Shown piece by piece: positions 27,180-36,418 of a DNA stretch of 64,000 nt (position 1 is its first letter; every line of letters begins with the position of its first letter). The notes under the pieces are model-generated. The model was not told the DNA's origin and did no database searches. It was given only the letters and a program-made list of their open reading frames with translations. The stretch covers positions 36,268 through 100,267 of the forward strand of contig JACRLG010000016.1 in NCBI GenBank assembly GCA_016235345.1. Direction: 5' to 3'. This stretch comes from Deltaproteobacteria bacterium (GTDB taxonomy: Bacteria; Desulfobacterota; Desulfobacteria; Desulfobacterales; Desulfatibacillaceae). A program made the position numbers and the translations under genes.

Positions 27180-27986
27180 ATGAATTCAGTTTCTTCTTTC
27201 ATCTTCGCCCCCTTCACAAGCCTGGGACGAGCCTTTCTCGGCCTCATTTCCGAGATGGGGCGCTTGTTCCTTTTTTTCACGTACAGCTTTGCCTTCATCT
27301 TCACCTGGCCCTTTCCCTGGCGCAAGACCCTGTCCCAGGTCGATTTCATAGGGGCCCGCTCCTTTTTCGTCATCTTCCTCACCGCCCTTTCCACCGGCAT
27401 GGTGCTTGGCCTTCAGGGCTATTACGCCCTTGCCGGTTTCGGCTCCGAAGGGCTTTTGGGCGCAACCGTGGCCAATACCCTTATCCGGGAGATGGGTCCG
27501 GTTCTCACGGCCATCATGGTGACCGCCCGTGCCGGAAGCGCAATGGCCGCCGAAATCGGGGTCATGCGGATTTCCGAGCAGATAGACGCCCTGGAAACAA
27601 TGGAGATCAACCCGGTGCGTTTCCTGGTCACCCCCAGGCTGGTTGCGGCGCTTTTCTCCATGCCCCTTCTCACCGCGATTTTCGACGTCGTTGGGATAGT
27701 GGGCGGATACCTTTCAGGCTCCATGCTCTTGAAGATGAATCCGTACCTGTATTTTTACCGGGTGGAAAACTCCATAAACATGGATGACGTTACGGGCGGA
27801 TTCATCAAGTCCGTGGTGTTCGCGGTGGTGGTGATAGTGGTGTGCTGCTATTCGGGCTACAACACGCACAGGCGAAAGGACGCCTTCGGCGCGAGAGGCG
27901 TGAGCAATTCAACCACAAGCGCGGTGGTCACGTCCTGCGTCCTTATCCTGGTAAGCGATTACGTGCTTACCTCGTTCATCCGGTGA
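27180..27986 (+). CDS. mlaE: MlaE-family phospholipid ABC permease
   Basis: A 268-residue MlaE/YrbE permease with six hydrophobic segments, including the family signature regions LREMGPVLTAIMVTARAGSA-like (here IREMGPVLTAIMVTARAG) and SEQIDALETMEINPVRFLV. With MlaF, MlaD, MlaC and MlaA it moves phospholipids between the inner and outer membranes. First gene of a five-gene operon; the MlaF start follows 4 bases after its stop. MlaB, the usual STAS partner, is not in this operon. Confidence 0.95.
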   Translation: MNSVSSFIFAPFTSLGRAFLGLISEMGRLFLFFTYSFAFIFTWPFPWRKTLSQVDFIGARSFFVIFLTALSTGMVLGLQGYYALAGFGSEGLLGATVANTLIREMGPVLTAIMVTARAGSAMAAEIGVMRISEQIDALETMEINPVRFLVTPRLVAALFSMPLLTAIFDVVGIVGGYLSGSMLLKMNPYLYFYRVENSINMDDVTGGFIKSVVFAVVVIVVCCYSGYNTHRRKDAFGARGVSNSTTSAVVTSCVLILVSDYVLTSFIR

Positions 27987-27990
27987 CCCA

Positions 27991-29202
27991 ATGGACCAGC
28001 CCATCATAGAACTCAAGAACGTCAAAAAGAGCTTCGGGGAGTCCCTTGTTCTCAAAGGGGTCAACCTTTCCATCTACAAGGGCCAGATAACCACCGTCAT
28101 CGGAAAGAGCGGCGGCGGCAAGTCTGTGCTTTTAAAGAATATAATCGGCCTTCTTACACCGGATGAGGGTGAAATCCTTTTTGAAGGAAAAGCCAAATCG
28201 TCCATGACCAAGGCCGAAAAGCAGGCCTGGCGCAGGAGGATCAGTTACGTCTTCCAGGGCACAGCCCTGTTCGATTCCATGACCATATTCGAAAACATAG
28301 CCCTGCCGCTTTCGGAAAAAAGGCGGACTCCCAAAGACAAAATCCGGCTGGCCGTCATGGAGCGCATGGAGCAGTTAGACATAACATCCATTGCCGACAA
28401 GTACCCGTCCCAGATATCGGGCGGCATGAAAAAGCGAGTGGGCCTTGCCCGCGCCCTGGTGACCGGCCCGGAGATAGTGCTCTTCGACGAGCCGACGACC
28501 GGCCTTGATCCCATCAGGAAGAGCGCCGTCCTCGCCATGATAAGCGATTACCAGAAGAGGTTCGGGTTCACCGGGGTAGTGGTGAGCCACGAGATACCCG
28601 ACATCTTCTTCATCTCCCAGCGAGTGGCCATGCTGAACGACGGGATGGTGCATTTCGAGGGCTCGCCCGACGCGCTCCAGGCTTCCGGCGACCCGACCAT
28701 CCAGCGGTTTTTGAGGGGCATCGAAACCCCCCACGACAATCTCACGGAACTGAGCACCAGGGCGCAGATCCAACACCGCTATCATGCTGAGATGGACCAG
28801 TTGACGCGCCACGAAACGGCCTTTTCGCTCGCCATGTTCACCATAGAAAACCTTGCCTCGGTGCCGGACCACGCGGGCCACGTAACGGGCCAGACCGTGC
28901 TTCGCAACTTCGCCCAGGAACTGAAGCGCCATTTAAGGCCCTCGGACACCTGCGCGCGATTCGGCATGGACAGGATTCTGGCTGTCCTGCCCAACACGGG
29001 CCAGGACGAGGCCAAGGGCCTTTTGTCGCATGTTCTGTCCGTGATGGACAAGAGCCGCATAGTGGATTCGGACATGGCCAAGGCCATGTGCCTGTCGGTC
29101 CGGGCGGACGTGGTTCAGGCCACGGAGGAATCCACCATCCAGGACATACTGGCCAGCGCAGAGTCGGCGGGCCCTCATACCGTGGTGCAGAGCGTGTGCT
29201 GA
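27991..29202 (+). CDS. mlaF: MlaF-type ATPase fused to a degenerate GGDEF domain
   Basis: A 403-residue protein, about 135 longer than normal MlaF. Residues 1-245 are a complete ABC ATPase: Walker A GKSGGGKS (38-45), signature ISGGMKKR (142-149), Walker B VLFDEPTTGLD (163-173), switch His in VVSHE. Residues about 262-395 follow the diguanylate-cyclase fold: an RYHAEMDQLTR start, FSLAMFTIENLA, DHAGHVTGQTVLRNFAQ, LRPSDTCARFG, AVLPNTGQDEA. The catalytic loop is GMDRI (325-329) instead of GGDEF, so cyclase activity is unlikely. It may be a GTP or c-di-GMP sensing or dimerising module controlling lipid transport. MlaB is absent from the operon, so the domain may take its regulatory place. The fused-domain assignment is by eye. 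Confidence 0.85.
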   Translation: MDQPIIELKNVKKSFGESLVLKGVNLSIYKGQITTVIGKSGGGKSVLLKNIIGLLTPDEGEILFEGKAKSSMTKAEKQAWRRRISYVFQGTALFDSMTIFENIALPLSEKRRTPKDKIRLAVMERMEQLDITSIADKYPSQISGGMKKRVGLARALVTGPEIVLFDEPTTGLDPIRKSAVLAMISDYQKRFGFTGVVVSHEIPDIFFISQRVAMLNDGMVHFEGSPDALQASGDPTIQRFLRGIETPHDNLTELSTRAQIQHRYHAEMDQLTRHETAFSLAMFTIENLASVPDHAGHVTGQTVLRNFAQELKRHLRPSDTCARFGMDRILAVLPNTGQDEAKGLLSHVLSVMDKSRIVDSDMAKAMCLSVRADVVQATEESTIQDILASAESAGPHTVVQSVC

Positions 29203-29257
29203 AATCAAGAGGATGTCTTGACGCCAAGGCGGAAGCAGACAGCAGCGGAATCGGAAA

Positions 29258-29710
29258 ATGAAAAATAACACACTTGCAACAACCATAGGCCTCTTTGTGT
29301 TCATCGGCCTTCTTTGCGTGGGCTATCTCACCATAAGGCTTGGGAAGGTTGAATGGTTCGGCGGGGAAACCTACCGCATCCACGCCCGGTTTTCCTCGGT
29401 TTCCGGGCTCAAGAAGGGCGGGGCCGTGGAAATCGCGGGCGTCCAGGTGGGTCAGGTGGACGAAGTCGATCTCGACCAGGAACGCATGGCGGCGGACGTG
29501 TGGATGAAAATCCGCAAGGGCGTGAAACTGGACGAGGAGGTCATCGCCTCCATCAAGACTGCGGGCCTTATAGGAGACAAGTACATCAAGCTCACTCCAG
29601 GCGGTTCGGAAAGGCTTCTCGGAAACGGAGGGGCCATTACGGAAACCGAGCCCGTCATGGACATAGAGGAACTCATCGGCAAGTACGTTTTCGGAAGCGC
29701 AGAAAATTAG
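29258..29710 (+). CDS. mlaD: MlaD-like MCE domain protein
   Basis: A 150-residue inner-membrane-anchored lipid-binding protein. One N-terminal helix (about 8-27) is followed by a single MCE domain (about 38-120) with the usual GLKKGGAVEIAGVQVGQV and KTAGLIGDKYIKLTPGG segments. It forms the hexameric ring above MlaE in characterised systems. It lies 55 bases after mlaF and 64 bases before mlaC. Confidence 0.93.
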   Translation: MKNNTLATTIGLFVFIGLLCVGYLTIRLGKVEWFGGETYRIHARFSSVSGLKKGGAVEIAGVQVGQVDEVDLDQERMAADVWMKIRKGVKLDEEVIASIKTAGLIGDKYIKLTPGGSERLLGNGGAITETEPVMDIEELIGKYVFGSAEN

Positions 29711-29774
29711 ATTACATGGCCCGCCGCTTGCGGGGCCAAGGACTGTATTATTGCCGGGCGGAAAGGCTCACAGC

Positions 29775-30410
29775 ATGAAAAAACTTCTGATCATCGCGTC
29801 CCTGGTATTACTGATACTGGCCGGCGCTCACAGGGCGTGGTCCTCTGCGCCCAACCCGACCGAATTCCTGAGGGCCCCCTTGAACGAGGTCATGAGAATA
29901 CTGACCGACCAGAAATACCAGGGAAAAGACCAGGCCACGAAAGACCGCCAGCACGAAGCTCTCTGGAAGATAATCAACCAGGTGTTCGACTTCACCGAGG
30001 TTTCCAAAAGGACCCTGGCCCGGAACTGGACCAGGTTTTCCGTGGCGGAGCGCCAGCAGTTCCGCGACCTGTTCTCGGAGCTTCTGGGCAACATCTACAT
30101 CGAGCAGATTCAGCGCTCCTTCGAGGGCGAAAAGGTCGTTTTTTCCGGGCAGGAGATGCTCGCAGCCGACAGGGCCGAGGTGAAGACCAGGGTCCTTCTT
30201 CAGAACGGAACTCTTCCCATCGATTATTCCGTCATTAAAAAAGGGGACAAGTGGCTGGTCTATGACGTGAAGGTGGAGGGCGTGAGCCTGGTCAAAAACT
30301 ACCGCACCCAGTTCAACCAGATGCTCCTCCAGGACCCGCCTTCAAAGGTGCTCGCCTCGCTTAAGGACAAGCTTGCAAGGCAGAGGCGGGGGGAAAAGCT
30401 GCCCGAATGA
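29775..30410 (+). CDS. mlaC: MlaC-like periplasmic phospholipid carrier
   Basis: A 211-residue protein with a signal peptide (MKKLLIIASLVLLILAGAHRA) and the Tol-Tol-Ttg2/MlaC fold (FDFTEVSKRTLARNWTRFS, YDVKVEGVSLVKNYRTQF). It shuttles phospholipid between MlaA and the MlaFED complex. ATG at 29775 is preferred because GGAAAGG precedes it and a clean signal peptide results; a TTG 24 bases upstream is unlikely. Its last codons overlap mlaA by 4 bases. Confidence 0.93.
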   Translation: MKKLLIIASLVLLILAGAHRAWSSAPNPTEFLRAPLNEVMRILTDQKYQGKDQATKDRQHEALWKIINQVFDFTEVSKRTLARNWTRFSVAERQQFRDLFSELLGNIYIEQIQRSFEGEKVVFSGQEMLAADRAEVKTRVLLQNGTLPIDYSVIKKGDKWLVYDVKVEGVSLVKNYRTQFNQMLLQDPPSKVLASLKDKLARQRRGEKLPE

Positions 30411-31270
30411 GACCCTCCCTGAAAACGATCCTGTCCGCTGGCCTGATGGCTGCGGCGCTTTCCTTGAGCCTTGTTGTTCTTTCCGGACAGGCCGTGGCCG
30501 AAGAACCGGCTTCATCCATTTCAACCGGGGTCCACAAGGCGGAGGATGGCCTGGATTCCGGGGCTGCGCTTCCCGCCGGGCCGCCCTCCGCCGACGCCGG
30601 GCTTACGGATGAAAACCTCGATTTCCTTGATGAGGAAGGTGAAAACGGGGCTGTCGGCAAGGGCCTTGCCGACCCCCTGGAGCCCTTCAACAGGGCTGTT
30701 TTCAAGTTCAACGACAAGCTGTATTTCTGGGTTTTGAAGCCCGTAGCAAAAGGCTACGGAAAGGTCGCGCCCCAGCCCGTCCGCAAGGGCGTGAAAAACT
30801 TCTTCGGCAACCTTGCCTTTCCCGTGCGCTTCGTCAACTGCGCGCTCCAGGGAAAGGGCCGGGCCGCCGAGGGGGAGCTTGCCCGTTTCATGGCCAACTC
30901 AACTTTCGGCTGCCTGGGTTTCATTGACCTTGGGGAGAAGCACCCCGAACTCGCCCCGCCGGACCCCGAAGACGCCGGCCAGACCCTTGGCAGGTGGGGC
31001 CTTGGGGACGGCTTTTACCTGGTGCTGCCCTTTTTTGGGCCAAGCACCGCCAGGGACGCCTGCGGCACTGCCGTGGACAAATTTTTTTTGACGCCGACAT
31101 CGTATGTCGAGCCCCTGGAGGCTTCCATGGGCATTTCAGCCTTCGAGAAGTTAAACGGCATCTCCCTTTCCATCGGTGAGTACGAAACCATGAAAGACGC
31201 GGCCTTCGACCCCTACACATCGGCCCGTGACGCATACATGCAGTACAGGAAAGTGCGTCTTTCAAAGTAG
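30407..31270 (+). CDS. mlaA: MlaA-like outer-membrane lipoprotein/lipid channel
   Basis: A 287-residue MlaA/VacJ protein. It has a signal peptide (about 1-31), a low-complexity acidic linker (about 35-85), then the conserved core: DPLEPFNRAVFKFND, VRKGVKNFFGNLAFP, RFMANSTFG, GFYLVLPFFGPSTARDACG. No clear lipobox Cys follows the signal, so it may be a non-lipidated form. The acidic linker is longer than in Escherichia coli. ATGA overlap with mlaC makes it the last gene of the mla operon, putting the outer-membrane component in the same transcript as the inner-membrane ones. Confidence 0.93.
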   Translation: MRPSLKTILSAGLMAAALSLSLVVLSGQAVAEEPASSISTGVHKAEDGLDSGAALPAGPPSADAGLTDENLDFLDEEGENGAVGKGLADPLEPFNRAVFKFNDKLYFWVLKPVAKGYGKVAPQPVRKGVKNFFGNLAFPVRFVNCALQGKGRAAEGELARFMANSTFGCLGFIDLGEKHPELAPPDPEDAGQTLGRWGLGDGFYLVLPFFGPSTARDACGTAVDKFFLTPTSYVEPLEASMGISAFEKLNGISLSIGEYETMKDAAFDPYTSARDAYMQYRKVRLSK

Positions 31271-31495
31271 GTTGGGCGCCCGATTTTGGCCAAAGCATCC
31301 CGATCCGGTTTCCATGGAAGGAAATTCAAGATTATCCGGTAAATAAGTGCTTGACCGGAAAGTGCGCCTCGTGGCATAAATATGATGTTCAAGTCCATTT
31401 CCAGTCAAAAGAAGCGTTCACTGTTGTTCCGGCCCGTTTAAGGGCCCGAATTCGTGGCCTTGCGCCTGAAACAGAAATGAAGGACGGGTGAGATC

Positions 31496-32806
31496 ATGAT
31501 GCCCTTTTTCAAGGCCAAAAGGACCGTTGCCGCGACGGCTTTCATCCTTGTCGCATTTTTCCTGTGCGCGATGCTCACCTCCTGCTCCTTCATGGGCTAC
31601 CGGGCAAAACCCCAGGAAGTGGCCCCGGAGCGCCCCATCGCCAAGCTGGTGCATCACACCGGCACGGTGATACTGAAGGTGCGCGGCAAATGGGGGGTGC
31701 TGCCCACGCCCAACCTGCCGCTTTATTCCGGCGACAAGATCGTGACCCTGGACGGCACGGCCCTCATCGGATATCCGGACGGGGCAAGGGTGAGCCTGTG
31801 CACGGACTCCAACCTCACCATCACCCAGCAGTTGCAGGAATGGACGCCCTTCCGCACCAAGCGCTTCATTGACCGGAATTTCGTCCTTCTGGCGGGCCGC
31901 CTTTTCTTCCAGACGGGCCGGGAAAAAATCCAGCACCATTTCATAACCCCCCAGACCATCATCGGCGTGTTCTTTGGCCGGGGCAACGTCAGCGTGGATT
32001 CCAAGCAAAAGACCTGGATTATAATGGACAAGGGAAGGGCCATTTTCAAAATAGGCGAATACAAGAAAGGTTTCGCCCCCCTGGTTTCCCAGGCAAAGGC
32101 CGACAAAGCTCCGCTACTCCAGGCCGTCCTGGCCGCCGAGATAGCGTCCAGCCAGGCGGAACTGGCCGCTGAGGAGAACGAGGCCGGAAACATGAGCGCG
32201 GCCCAGAAAAGCTGGTACATGGCCCAACGGGATGAAAAATCCGCCTTGGAGGTTATAAAAGCCGCCTCCATCCTGGAAAAATATCACCCGGAGGCTTTTA
32301 CCCTCAAATGGGCCAGGCGCGAAATGAAGATGGCCCGTCTTATGGTAAAGGACGCCGGGTACAAGAAAAAGCAGGCTATCGAGGCGGGCGCGGTGGTTCC
32401 GGGAACCGAGATGCCGGATACGTCCAAAGACGCCGTCCGGGTGGCTCCGGCTGCCTCCTACGGCAACTCCCCTGAGAATCTGGCTCCCCTGCCGGATGCG
32501 CCCGTGGCGACGCCCGGAGAGGAAGCTCCCGCGCCTGCGCCCGCAGTGGAAGCCCCTGCTGTAGCGCCCGAAGCCGAATCCCCGGCGGCTGAGCCTGAAG
32601 CAGCGGCACCGGTTGAAGAAACTCCTGCGGCTGAGCCAGAAGCAGCTCCTATTCCTGTGACCCCTGCTGCGGACTCGGCTCCTGCGTTGCCCAAGCGCTA
32701 CAGAATTTTATTACCAATATCCGACGGCGGGGTCAGGAGTTTGGTCGGCGGCACCGCGCAAAGCAGAATTTTCTGCAACAGTTCCGCAGCGTCCACGACC
32801 TCCTGA
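31496..32806 (+). CDS. FecR-domain lipoprotein with Ala/Pro/Glu-rich tail
   Basis: A 436-residue exported protein with a signal segment ending LTSC (lipobox, Cys30). A FecR-type beta domain (about 48-190: GTVILKVRGKWGVLPTPNLPLYSGDKIVT, YPDGARVSL) is followed by a helical region (about 200-300) and a Pro/Ala/Glu repeat (about 330-405, units like EAPAPAPAVEAPAVAPEAE) that should extend through the periplasm or wall. The last 30 residues lose this pattern and may be a short terminal segment. Function unknown: FecR domains here are usually structural or ligand binding, not sigma regulators. Closed by a terminator. Confidence 0.75.
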   Translation: MMPFFKAKRTVAATAFILVAFFLCAMLTSCSFMGYRAKPQEVAPERPIAKLVHHTGTVILKVRGKWGVLPTPNLPLYSGDKIVTLDGTALIGYPDGARVSLCTDSNLTITQQLQEWTPFRTKRFIDRNFVLLAGRLFFQTGREKIQHHFITPQTIIGVFFGRGNVSVDSKQKTWIIMDKGRAIFKIGEYKKGFAPLVSQAKADKAPLLQAVLAAEIASSQAELAAEENEAGNMSAAQKSWYMAQRDEKSALEVIKAASILEKYHPEAFTLKWARREMKMARLMVKDAGYKKKQAIEAGAVVPGTEMPDTSKDAVRVAPAASYGNSPENLAPLPDAPVATPGEEAPAPAPAVEAPAVAPEAESPAAEPEAAAPVEETPAAEPEAAPIPVTPAADSAPALPKRYRILLPISDGGVRSLVGGTAQSRIFCNSSAASTTS

Positions 32807-32830
32807 CGGAACCCTTCACGATGAATTTTG

Positions 32831-32866
32831 CCGGAAGGTCGCGCGTCTGCGGCCTTCCGGTTTTTT
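32831..32866 (+). terminator. intrinsic terminator after the FecR-domain gene
   Basis: Stem CCGGAAGG/CCTTCCGG followed by six T. Confidence 0.88.
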
Positions 32867-32925
32867 ATGCGGCGGCTCATGGGTTGCCCTCAAGAATTCA
32901 GAGCATCCTGGGGAGAAATTGAAAA

Positions 32926-34404
32926 ATGTCTGACTGCATAGTGGCCATTGACCAGGGAACCACCGGAACCACGGTTTTGGTCCTGGATACCGAAGCCAAC
33001 GTGCTTGGCAGGGGTTACAAGGAAATCACCCAGTATTATCCCCAGCCCGGCTGGGTGGAACACGACCCGGAGGAAATCTGGCAGTCGGTGATCACCGCCG
33101 CCAATGCGGCAATGCAGGCCGCCATGATCCCTAAGAGCCGGGTAAAGGCCATAGGCATCACCAACCAGAGGGAAACAGTGGTGGTGTGGGACAGGGCCAC
33201 GGCAAAGCCCTGCCGTAACGCCATTGTCTGGCAGTGCCGCCGCACCGCCCCCTTGACCGAAAAGCTGAGGGAAATGGGCCACGAGGCCCTTTTCACCAGG
33301 CGCACCGGGCTTCTTCTGGACCCCTATTTTTCCGGCACCAAGCTCAACTGGTTTTTGGAAAACACTCCGGGCATGAGGCAGGACGCCGAGGCGGGAAGGC
33401 TCGCCGCCGGAACCATAGACTCATGGCTCATATACCGCTTGACGGGCGGGAAATCCCACGCAACCGACGTCACCAACGCTTCGCGGACCCTTCTCATGGA
33501 CCTTGCCTCCCACAAGTGGGATGCGGAACTCTGCGGCATCCTTGACGTGCCCATGAAAATGCTGCCCGAAATCCTCTCGTGCGACGCAAGGTTCGGCGAA
33601 ACCCAAGGCGTTTCCTGCTTTCCGGACGGCGTCCCGGTGGCGGGCGTGGCGGGCGACCAGCAGGCGGCCCTGTTCGGGCAGGCGTGCTTCTCGCCCGGCG
33701 AGGCCAAGTGCACCTTCGGCACGGGGGCCTTCATGCTTTTGAACACCGGCGAAAAGCCGGTTGCCAGCACCCACAGGCTTCTTACCACCGTTGCATGGAA
33801 AAGGGGCGACAAGGCATACTACGCCCTTGAAGGCTCGGCCTTCATAGCGGGAGCCCTGGTCCAGTGGCTCAGGGACGGGCTCGGCCTCATCAAAAAGGCC
33901 AAGGAGATAGAGGCCCTCGCCAGAAGCGTGCCTGATTCCGGCGGCGTGGTCCTGGTCCCTGCCCTGGCCGGCCTTTCCGCCCCCTACTGGCGGGCGGACG
34001 CAAGGGGCCTCATCTGCGGCATATCGAGGGCCACCACCAAGGAGCACCTGGCGCGGGCGGCCCTGGAGGGAATCGCCCTCCAGAACGCCGAAATACTCAC
34101 CGCCATGGAGGCCGACGCGGGATTCAAACTAAAGGCCCTCAAGGTGGACGGCGGGGCTTCCTCCAACAACCTTTTGATGCAGCTTCAAAGCGACTACTTA
34201 GGATGCCGCATAGTGCGGCCCAAAATGCTGGAAACCACGGCCCTTGGAGCCGCCTTCCTGGCAGGGCTCGGAAGCGGGCTCTACAGGGACACGGGCGACA
34301 TCGAACAGGCGTGGAAAACCGACAGGGTTTTCGACCCTGAAATGGACGAGGCTGGCCGGGGGAAAATTCTGGCCAGGTGGCGGGAAGCCGTTTCAAAGGC
34401 TTGA
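32926..34404 (+). CDS. glpK: glycerol kinase
   Basis: A 492-residue FGGY-family glycerol kinase (ATP + glycerol to glycerol 3-phosphate). N-terminal AIDQGTTGTTVLVLD, the glycerol-contact TNQRETVVVWD, GTIDSWLIYRLTGG, AGDQQAALFGQ and DGGASSNNLLMQLQ are all diagnostic. Length is typical. It stands alone between terminators with no glpF or glpD nearby. A short GGGGAGAAA ribosome site precedes the ATG. Confidence 0.96.
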   Translation: MSDCIVAIDQGTTGTTVLVLDTEANVLGRGYKEITQYYPQPGWVEHDPEEIWQSVITAANAAMQAAMIPKSRVKAIGITNQRETVVVWDRATAKPCRNAIVWQCRRTAPLTEKLREMGHEALFTRRTGLLLDPYFSGTKLNWFLENTPGMRQDAEAGRLAAGTIDSWLIYRLTGGKSHATDVTNASRTLLMDLASHKWDAELCGILDVPMKMLPEILSCDARFGETQGVSCFPDGVPVAGVAGDQQAALFGQACFSPGEAKCTFGTGAFMLLNTGEKPVASTHRLLTTVAWKRGDKAYYALEGSAFIAGALVQWLRDGLGLIKKAKEIEALARSVPDSGGVVLVPALAGLSAPYWRADARGLICGISRATTKEHLARAALEGIALQNAEILTAMEADAGFKLKALKVDGGASSNNLLMQLQSDYLGCRIVRPKMLETTALGAAFLAGLGSGLYRDTGDIEQAWKTDRVFDPEMDEAGRGKILARWREAVSKA

Positions 34405-34424
34405 CAAGATTAGACCCGAATATC

Positions 34425-34457
34425 GAAGGGGGGCCATTCCGGCCCCCCTTCCTTTTT
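34425..34457 (+). terminator. terminator between glpK and cysS
   Basis: 11-bp stem GAAGGGGGGCC/GGCCCCCCTTC with a five-base loop and CTTTTT. Works best for glpK; cysS converges on it. Confidence 0.88.
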
Positions 34458-34478
34458 CACAAATTATCCCTTTCGGGT

Positions 34479-35903
34479 TCAGTCGGAAAACTTCCAGGTG
34501 GTTCCGGCTGGCCCGTCCTCGATCAAAACCCCCATTTCCTTCAGGCGGTTTCTAACCTCGTCCGCCGCCTTGAAATCCCTGGCCTTGCGGGCAGCGGCGC
34601 GCTCGGCGATCAGCCGCTCGATCCGGGCAGTATCCACTGATGACCTTTCCGCGTGAGCCTCTTTTCGAGACTCGAAGTATGCCGCCGGATTCTGGGAAAA
34701 AAGCCCCAGAAGCCCGCCCATCTCCCTTATGTCTTTTAACAAAATCGATATTTCGGATAATTTGCCCGCTTCGTCCATCAGGCGGTTGGCGTAGCGCACC
34801 GCTTCGAACAACACTCCAAGGGCCGCAGCAGTGTTAAAATCGTCATCCATCGCCTCCCGGAACTTGATGGGATAGTTGGCCCAGGAGCCCGATCCGGAAA
34901 CAGCGGAATGGCCGGTCAGTTCTTGGCCCCGCAGGAGGCAGGCGTAGAGACGGTCCAGACCGCTCGCCGCGTCGTTCATGGCCGCATCCGAAAAATCCAC
35001 CGGCCCCCGGTAGTGCTTTGAAAGAAGGAAAAGCCTTATGGATTCCGGGTGGTATTTTTTGAGCGCCTCGCCCACGGTGAAGAAGTTCCCCAGGGACTTG
35101 CTCATCTTTTCAGAATTCACATTCACGAAGCCGTTGTGCATCCAGTATTTCACGAAGGTTCCGCCGAAAGCGGCCTCTGACTGGGCGATCTCGTTTTCGT
35201 GGTGGGGAAAGATGAGGTCGCTTCCGCCGCCGTGGATGTCGAAGCTGTGCCCAAGCCTTTCACGGCTCATGGCCGAGCATTCTATGTGCCAGCCGGGCCG
35301 CCCCGGCCCCCAGGGGCTTTCCCAGGAGGGTTCACCGGGCTTGGCGCTCTTCCACAGGGCGAAATCAAAGGGGCTCTCCTTGCGCTCGTCAATGTCCACC
35401 CTGGCTCCCACCTCCATATCGGCGAGCTTCCGGCCCGACAGCCTGCCATAAGCGGGAAAGGCTTCCACCCTGAAATACACGTCCCCGTCCACAACATAGG
35501 CCGCACCCTTTTTCAGAAGCTCGTTCACCACCTCGATTATGGGGCCTATGAACTCGGTGGCCTTGGGCTCGAAGGTGGGCCGCAGAACACCCAGGGCGTC
35601 CATGTCCGAGTGGAACTCGTCGATGTAACGATTGGCAAGGGCATTTGGCTCCTCGCCCCTTTCGGCGGCCCGGCGTATGATCTTGTCGTCCACGTCGGTG
35701 AAATTCCGCACATAGGTCACCTTGTAGCCGGATGCCACAAGATGCCTGTACACCACGTCGAAGACCACAGCGCTTCTTGCGTGGCCCATGTGGGCGGAAT
35801 CATAGACCGTGGGCCCGCAGACGTACATGCGCACAACTCCGGGCTCGTTGGGGACGAATTCCTCTTTTTTGCGCGTAAGGGTGTTATGGACGAATAAAGG
35901 CAT
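34479..35903 (-). CDS. cysS: cysteinyl-tRNA synthetase
   Basis: A 474-residue class I synthetase charging tRNA-Cys. The zinc/HIGH region CGPTVYDSAHMGHARS, the zinc ligands around GWHIECSAMS and HHENEIAQSEA, and the KMSKS loop (EKMSKSLGNFF) are all intact. The gene lies 32 bases downstream of ispF and after an amidohydrolase gene on the same strand, as one unit. A strong AAGGAGTGATTC precedes the ATG; part of that spacer resembles the end of a family A/B repeat. Confidence 0.97.
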   Translation of the reverse strand: MPLFVHNTLTRKKEEFVPNEPGVVRMYVCGPTVYDSAHMGHARSAVVFDVVYRHLVASGYKVTYVRNFTDVDDKIIRRAAERGEEPNALANRYIDEFHSDMDALGVLRPTFEPKATEFIGPIIEVVNELLKKGAAYVVDGDVYFRVEAFPAYGRLSGRKLADMEVGARVDIDERKESPFDFALWKSAKPGEPSWESPWGPGRPGWHIECSAMSRERLGHSFDIHGGGSDLIFPHHENEIAQSEAAFGGTFVKYWMHNGFVNVNSEKMSKSLGNFFTVGEALKKYHPESIRLFLLSKHYRGPVDFSDAAMNDAASGLDRLYACLLRGQELTGHSAVSGSGSWANYPIKFREAMDDDFNTAAALGVLFEAVRYANRLMDEAGKLSEISILLKDIREMGGLLGLFSQNPAAYFESRKEAHAERSSVDTARIERLIAERAAARKARDFKAADEVRNRLKEMGVLIEDGPAGTTWKFSD

Positions 35904-35935
35904 GAATCACTCCTTGAAAGCAGCCTGTTCAAAAA

Positions 35936-36382
35936 TCATCGCCACGCACCCTCGCCCCTGCCCACAAAGCCGAGTTCCTCGGTGGTGGTGGCCTTCACGT
36001 TGACCTTGTCGGCGGATATTCCAAGTATTTCCGCCATATTTTTCCGCATAGCCTCACGAAACGGGGCGATCTTGGGAGCCTCGGCGATTAAGGTGGCGTC
36101 CACGTTGCCCACGCGATACCCATTTTCGGCCAGAAGGGCCACGGTGCTGGCAAGAAGCTCGGTGGAGGCGATTCCACGAAAAGCCTCGTCCGAATCCGGA
36201 AAATGCCTGCCGATGTCCCCAAGGCCCGCAGCCCCCAAAAGGGCGTCGCATACTGCGTGAAGAAGAACGTCGGCGTCCGAATGGCCCAGAAGCCCCATGG
36301 AAAAGGGGATGGCGACCCCGCCCAGCACCAGGGGGCGGCCCTTCACCAGCCTGTGAACGTCGTAGCCCATGCCCACGCGCAT
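35936..36382 (-). CDS. ispF: 2-C-methyl-D-erythritol 2,4-cyclodiphosphate synthase (shortened C-terminus)
   Basis: A 148-residue IspF of the MEP isoprenoid pathway, with metal ligands in [30 protein letters not shown] and the conserved [16 protein letters not shown]. It then stops after only AWR. In E. coli 14 residues follow this motif, forming the last strand, so about 11 are missing. The stop lies directly against TTTTTGAACAGGCTGCT, which resembles a terminus of the dispersed repeats, so a repeat end may have cut the gene. The trimer interface residues in the core are present, so it may still work. Middle gene of the amidohydrolase-ispF-cysS unit. Confidence 0.9.
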   Translation of the reverse strand: MRVGMGYDVHRLVKGRPLVLGGVAIPFSMGLLGHSDADVLLHAVCDALLGAAGLGDIGRHFPDSDEAFRGIASTELLASTVALLAENGYRVGNVDATLIAEAPKIAPFREAMRKNMAEILGISADKVNVKATTTEELGFVGRGEGAWR

Positions 36383-36418
36383 TTTAAAAGTCCTTTCAAG
36401 CCCAAAACGCGCCGCCGT

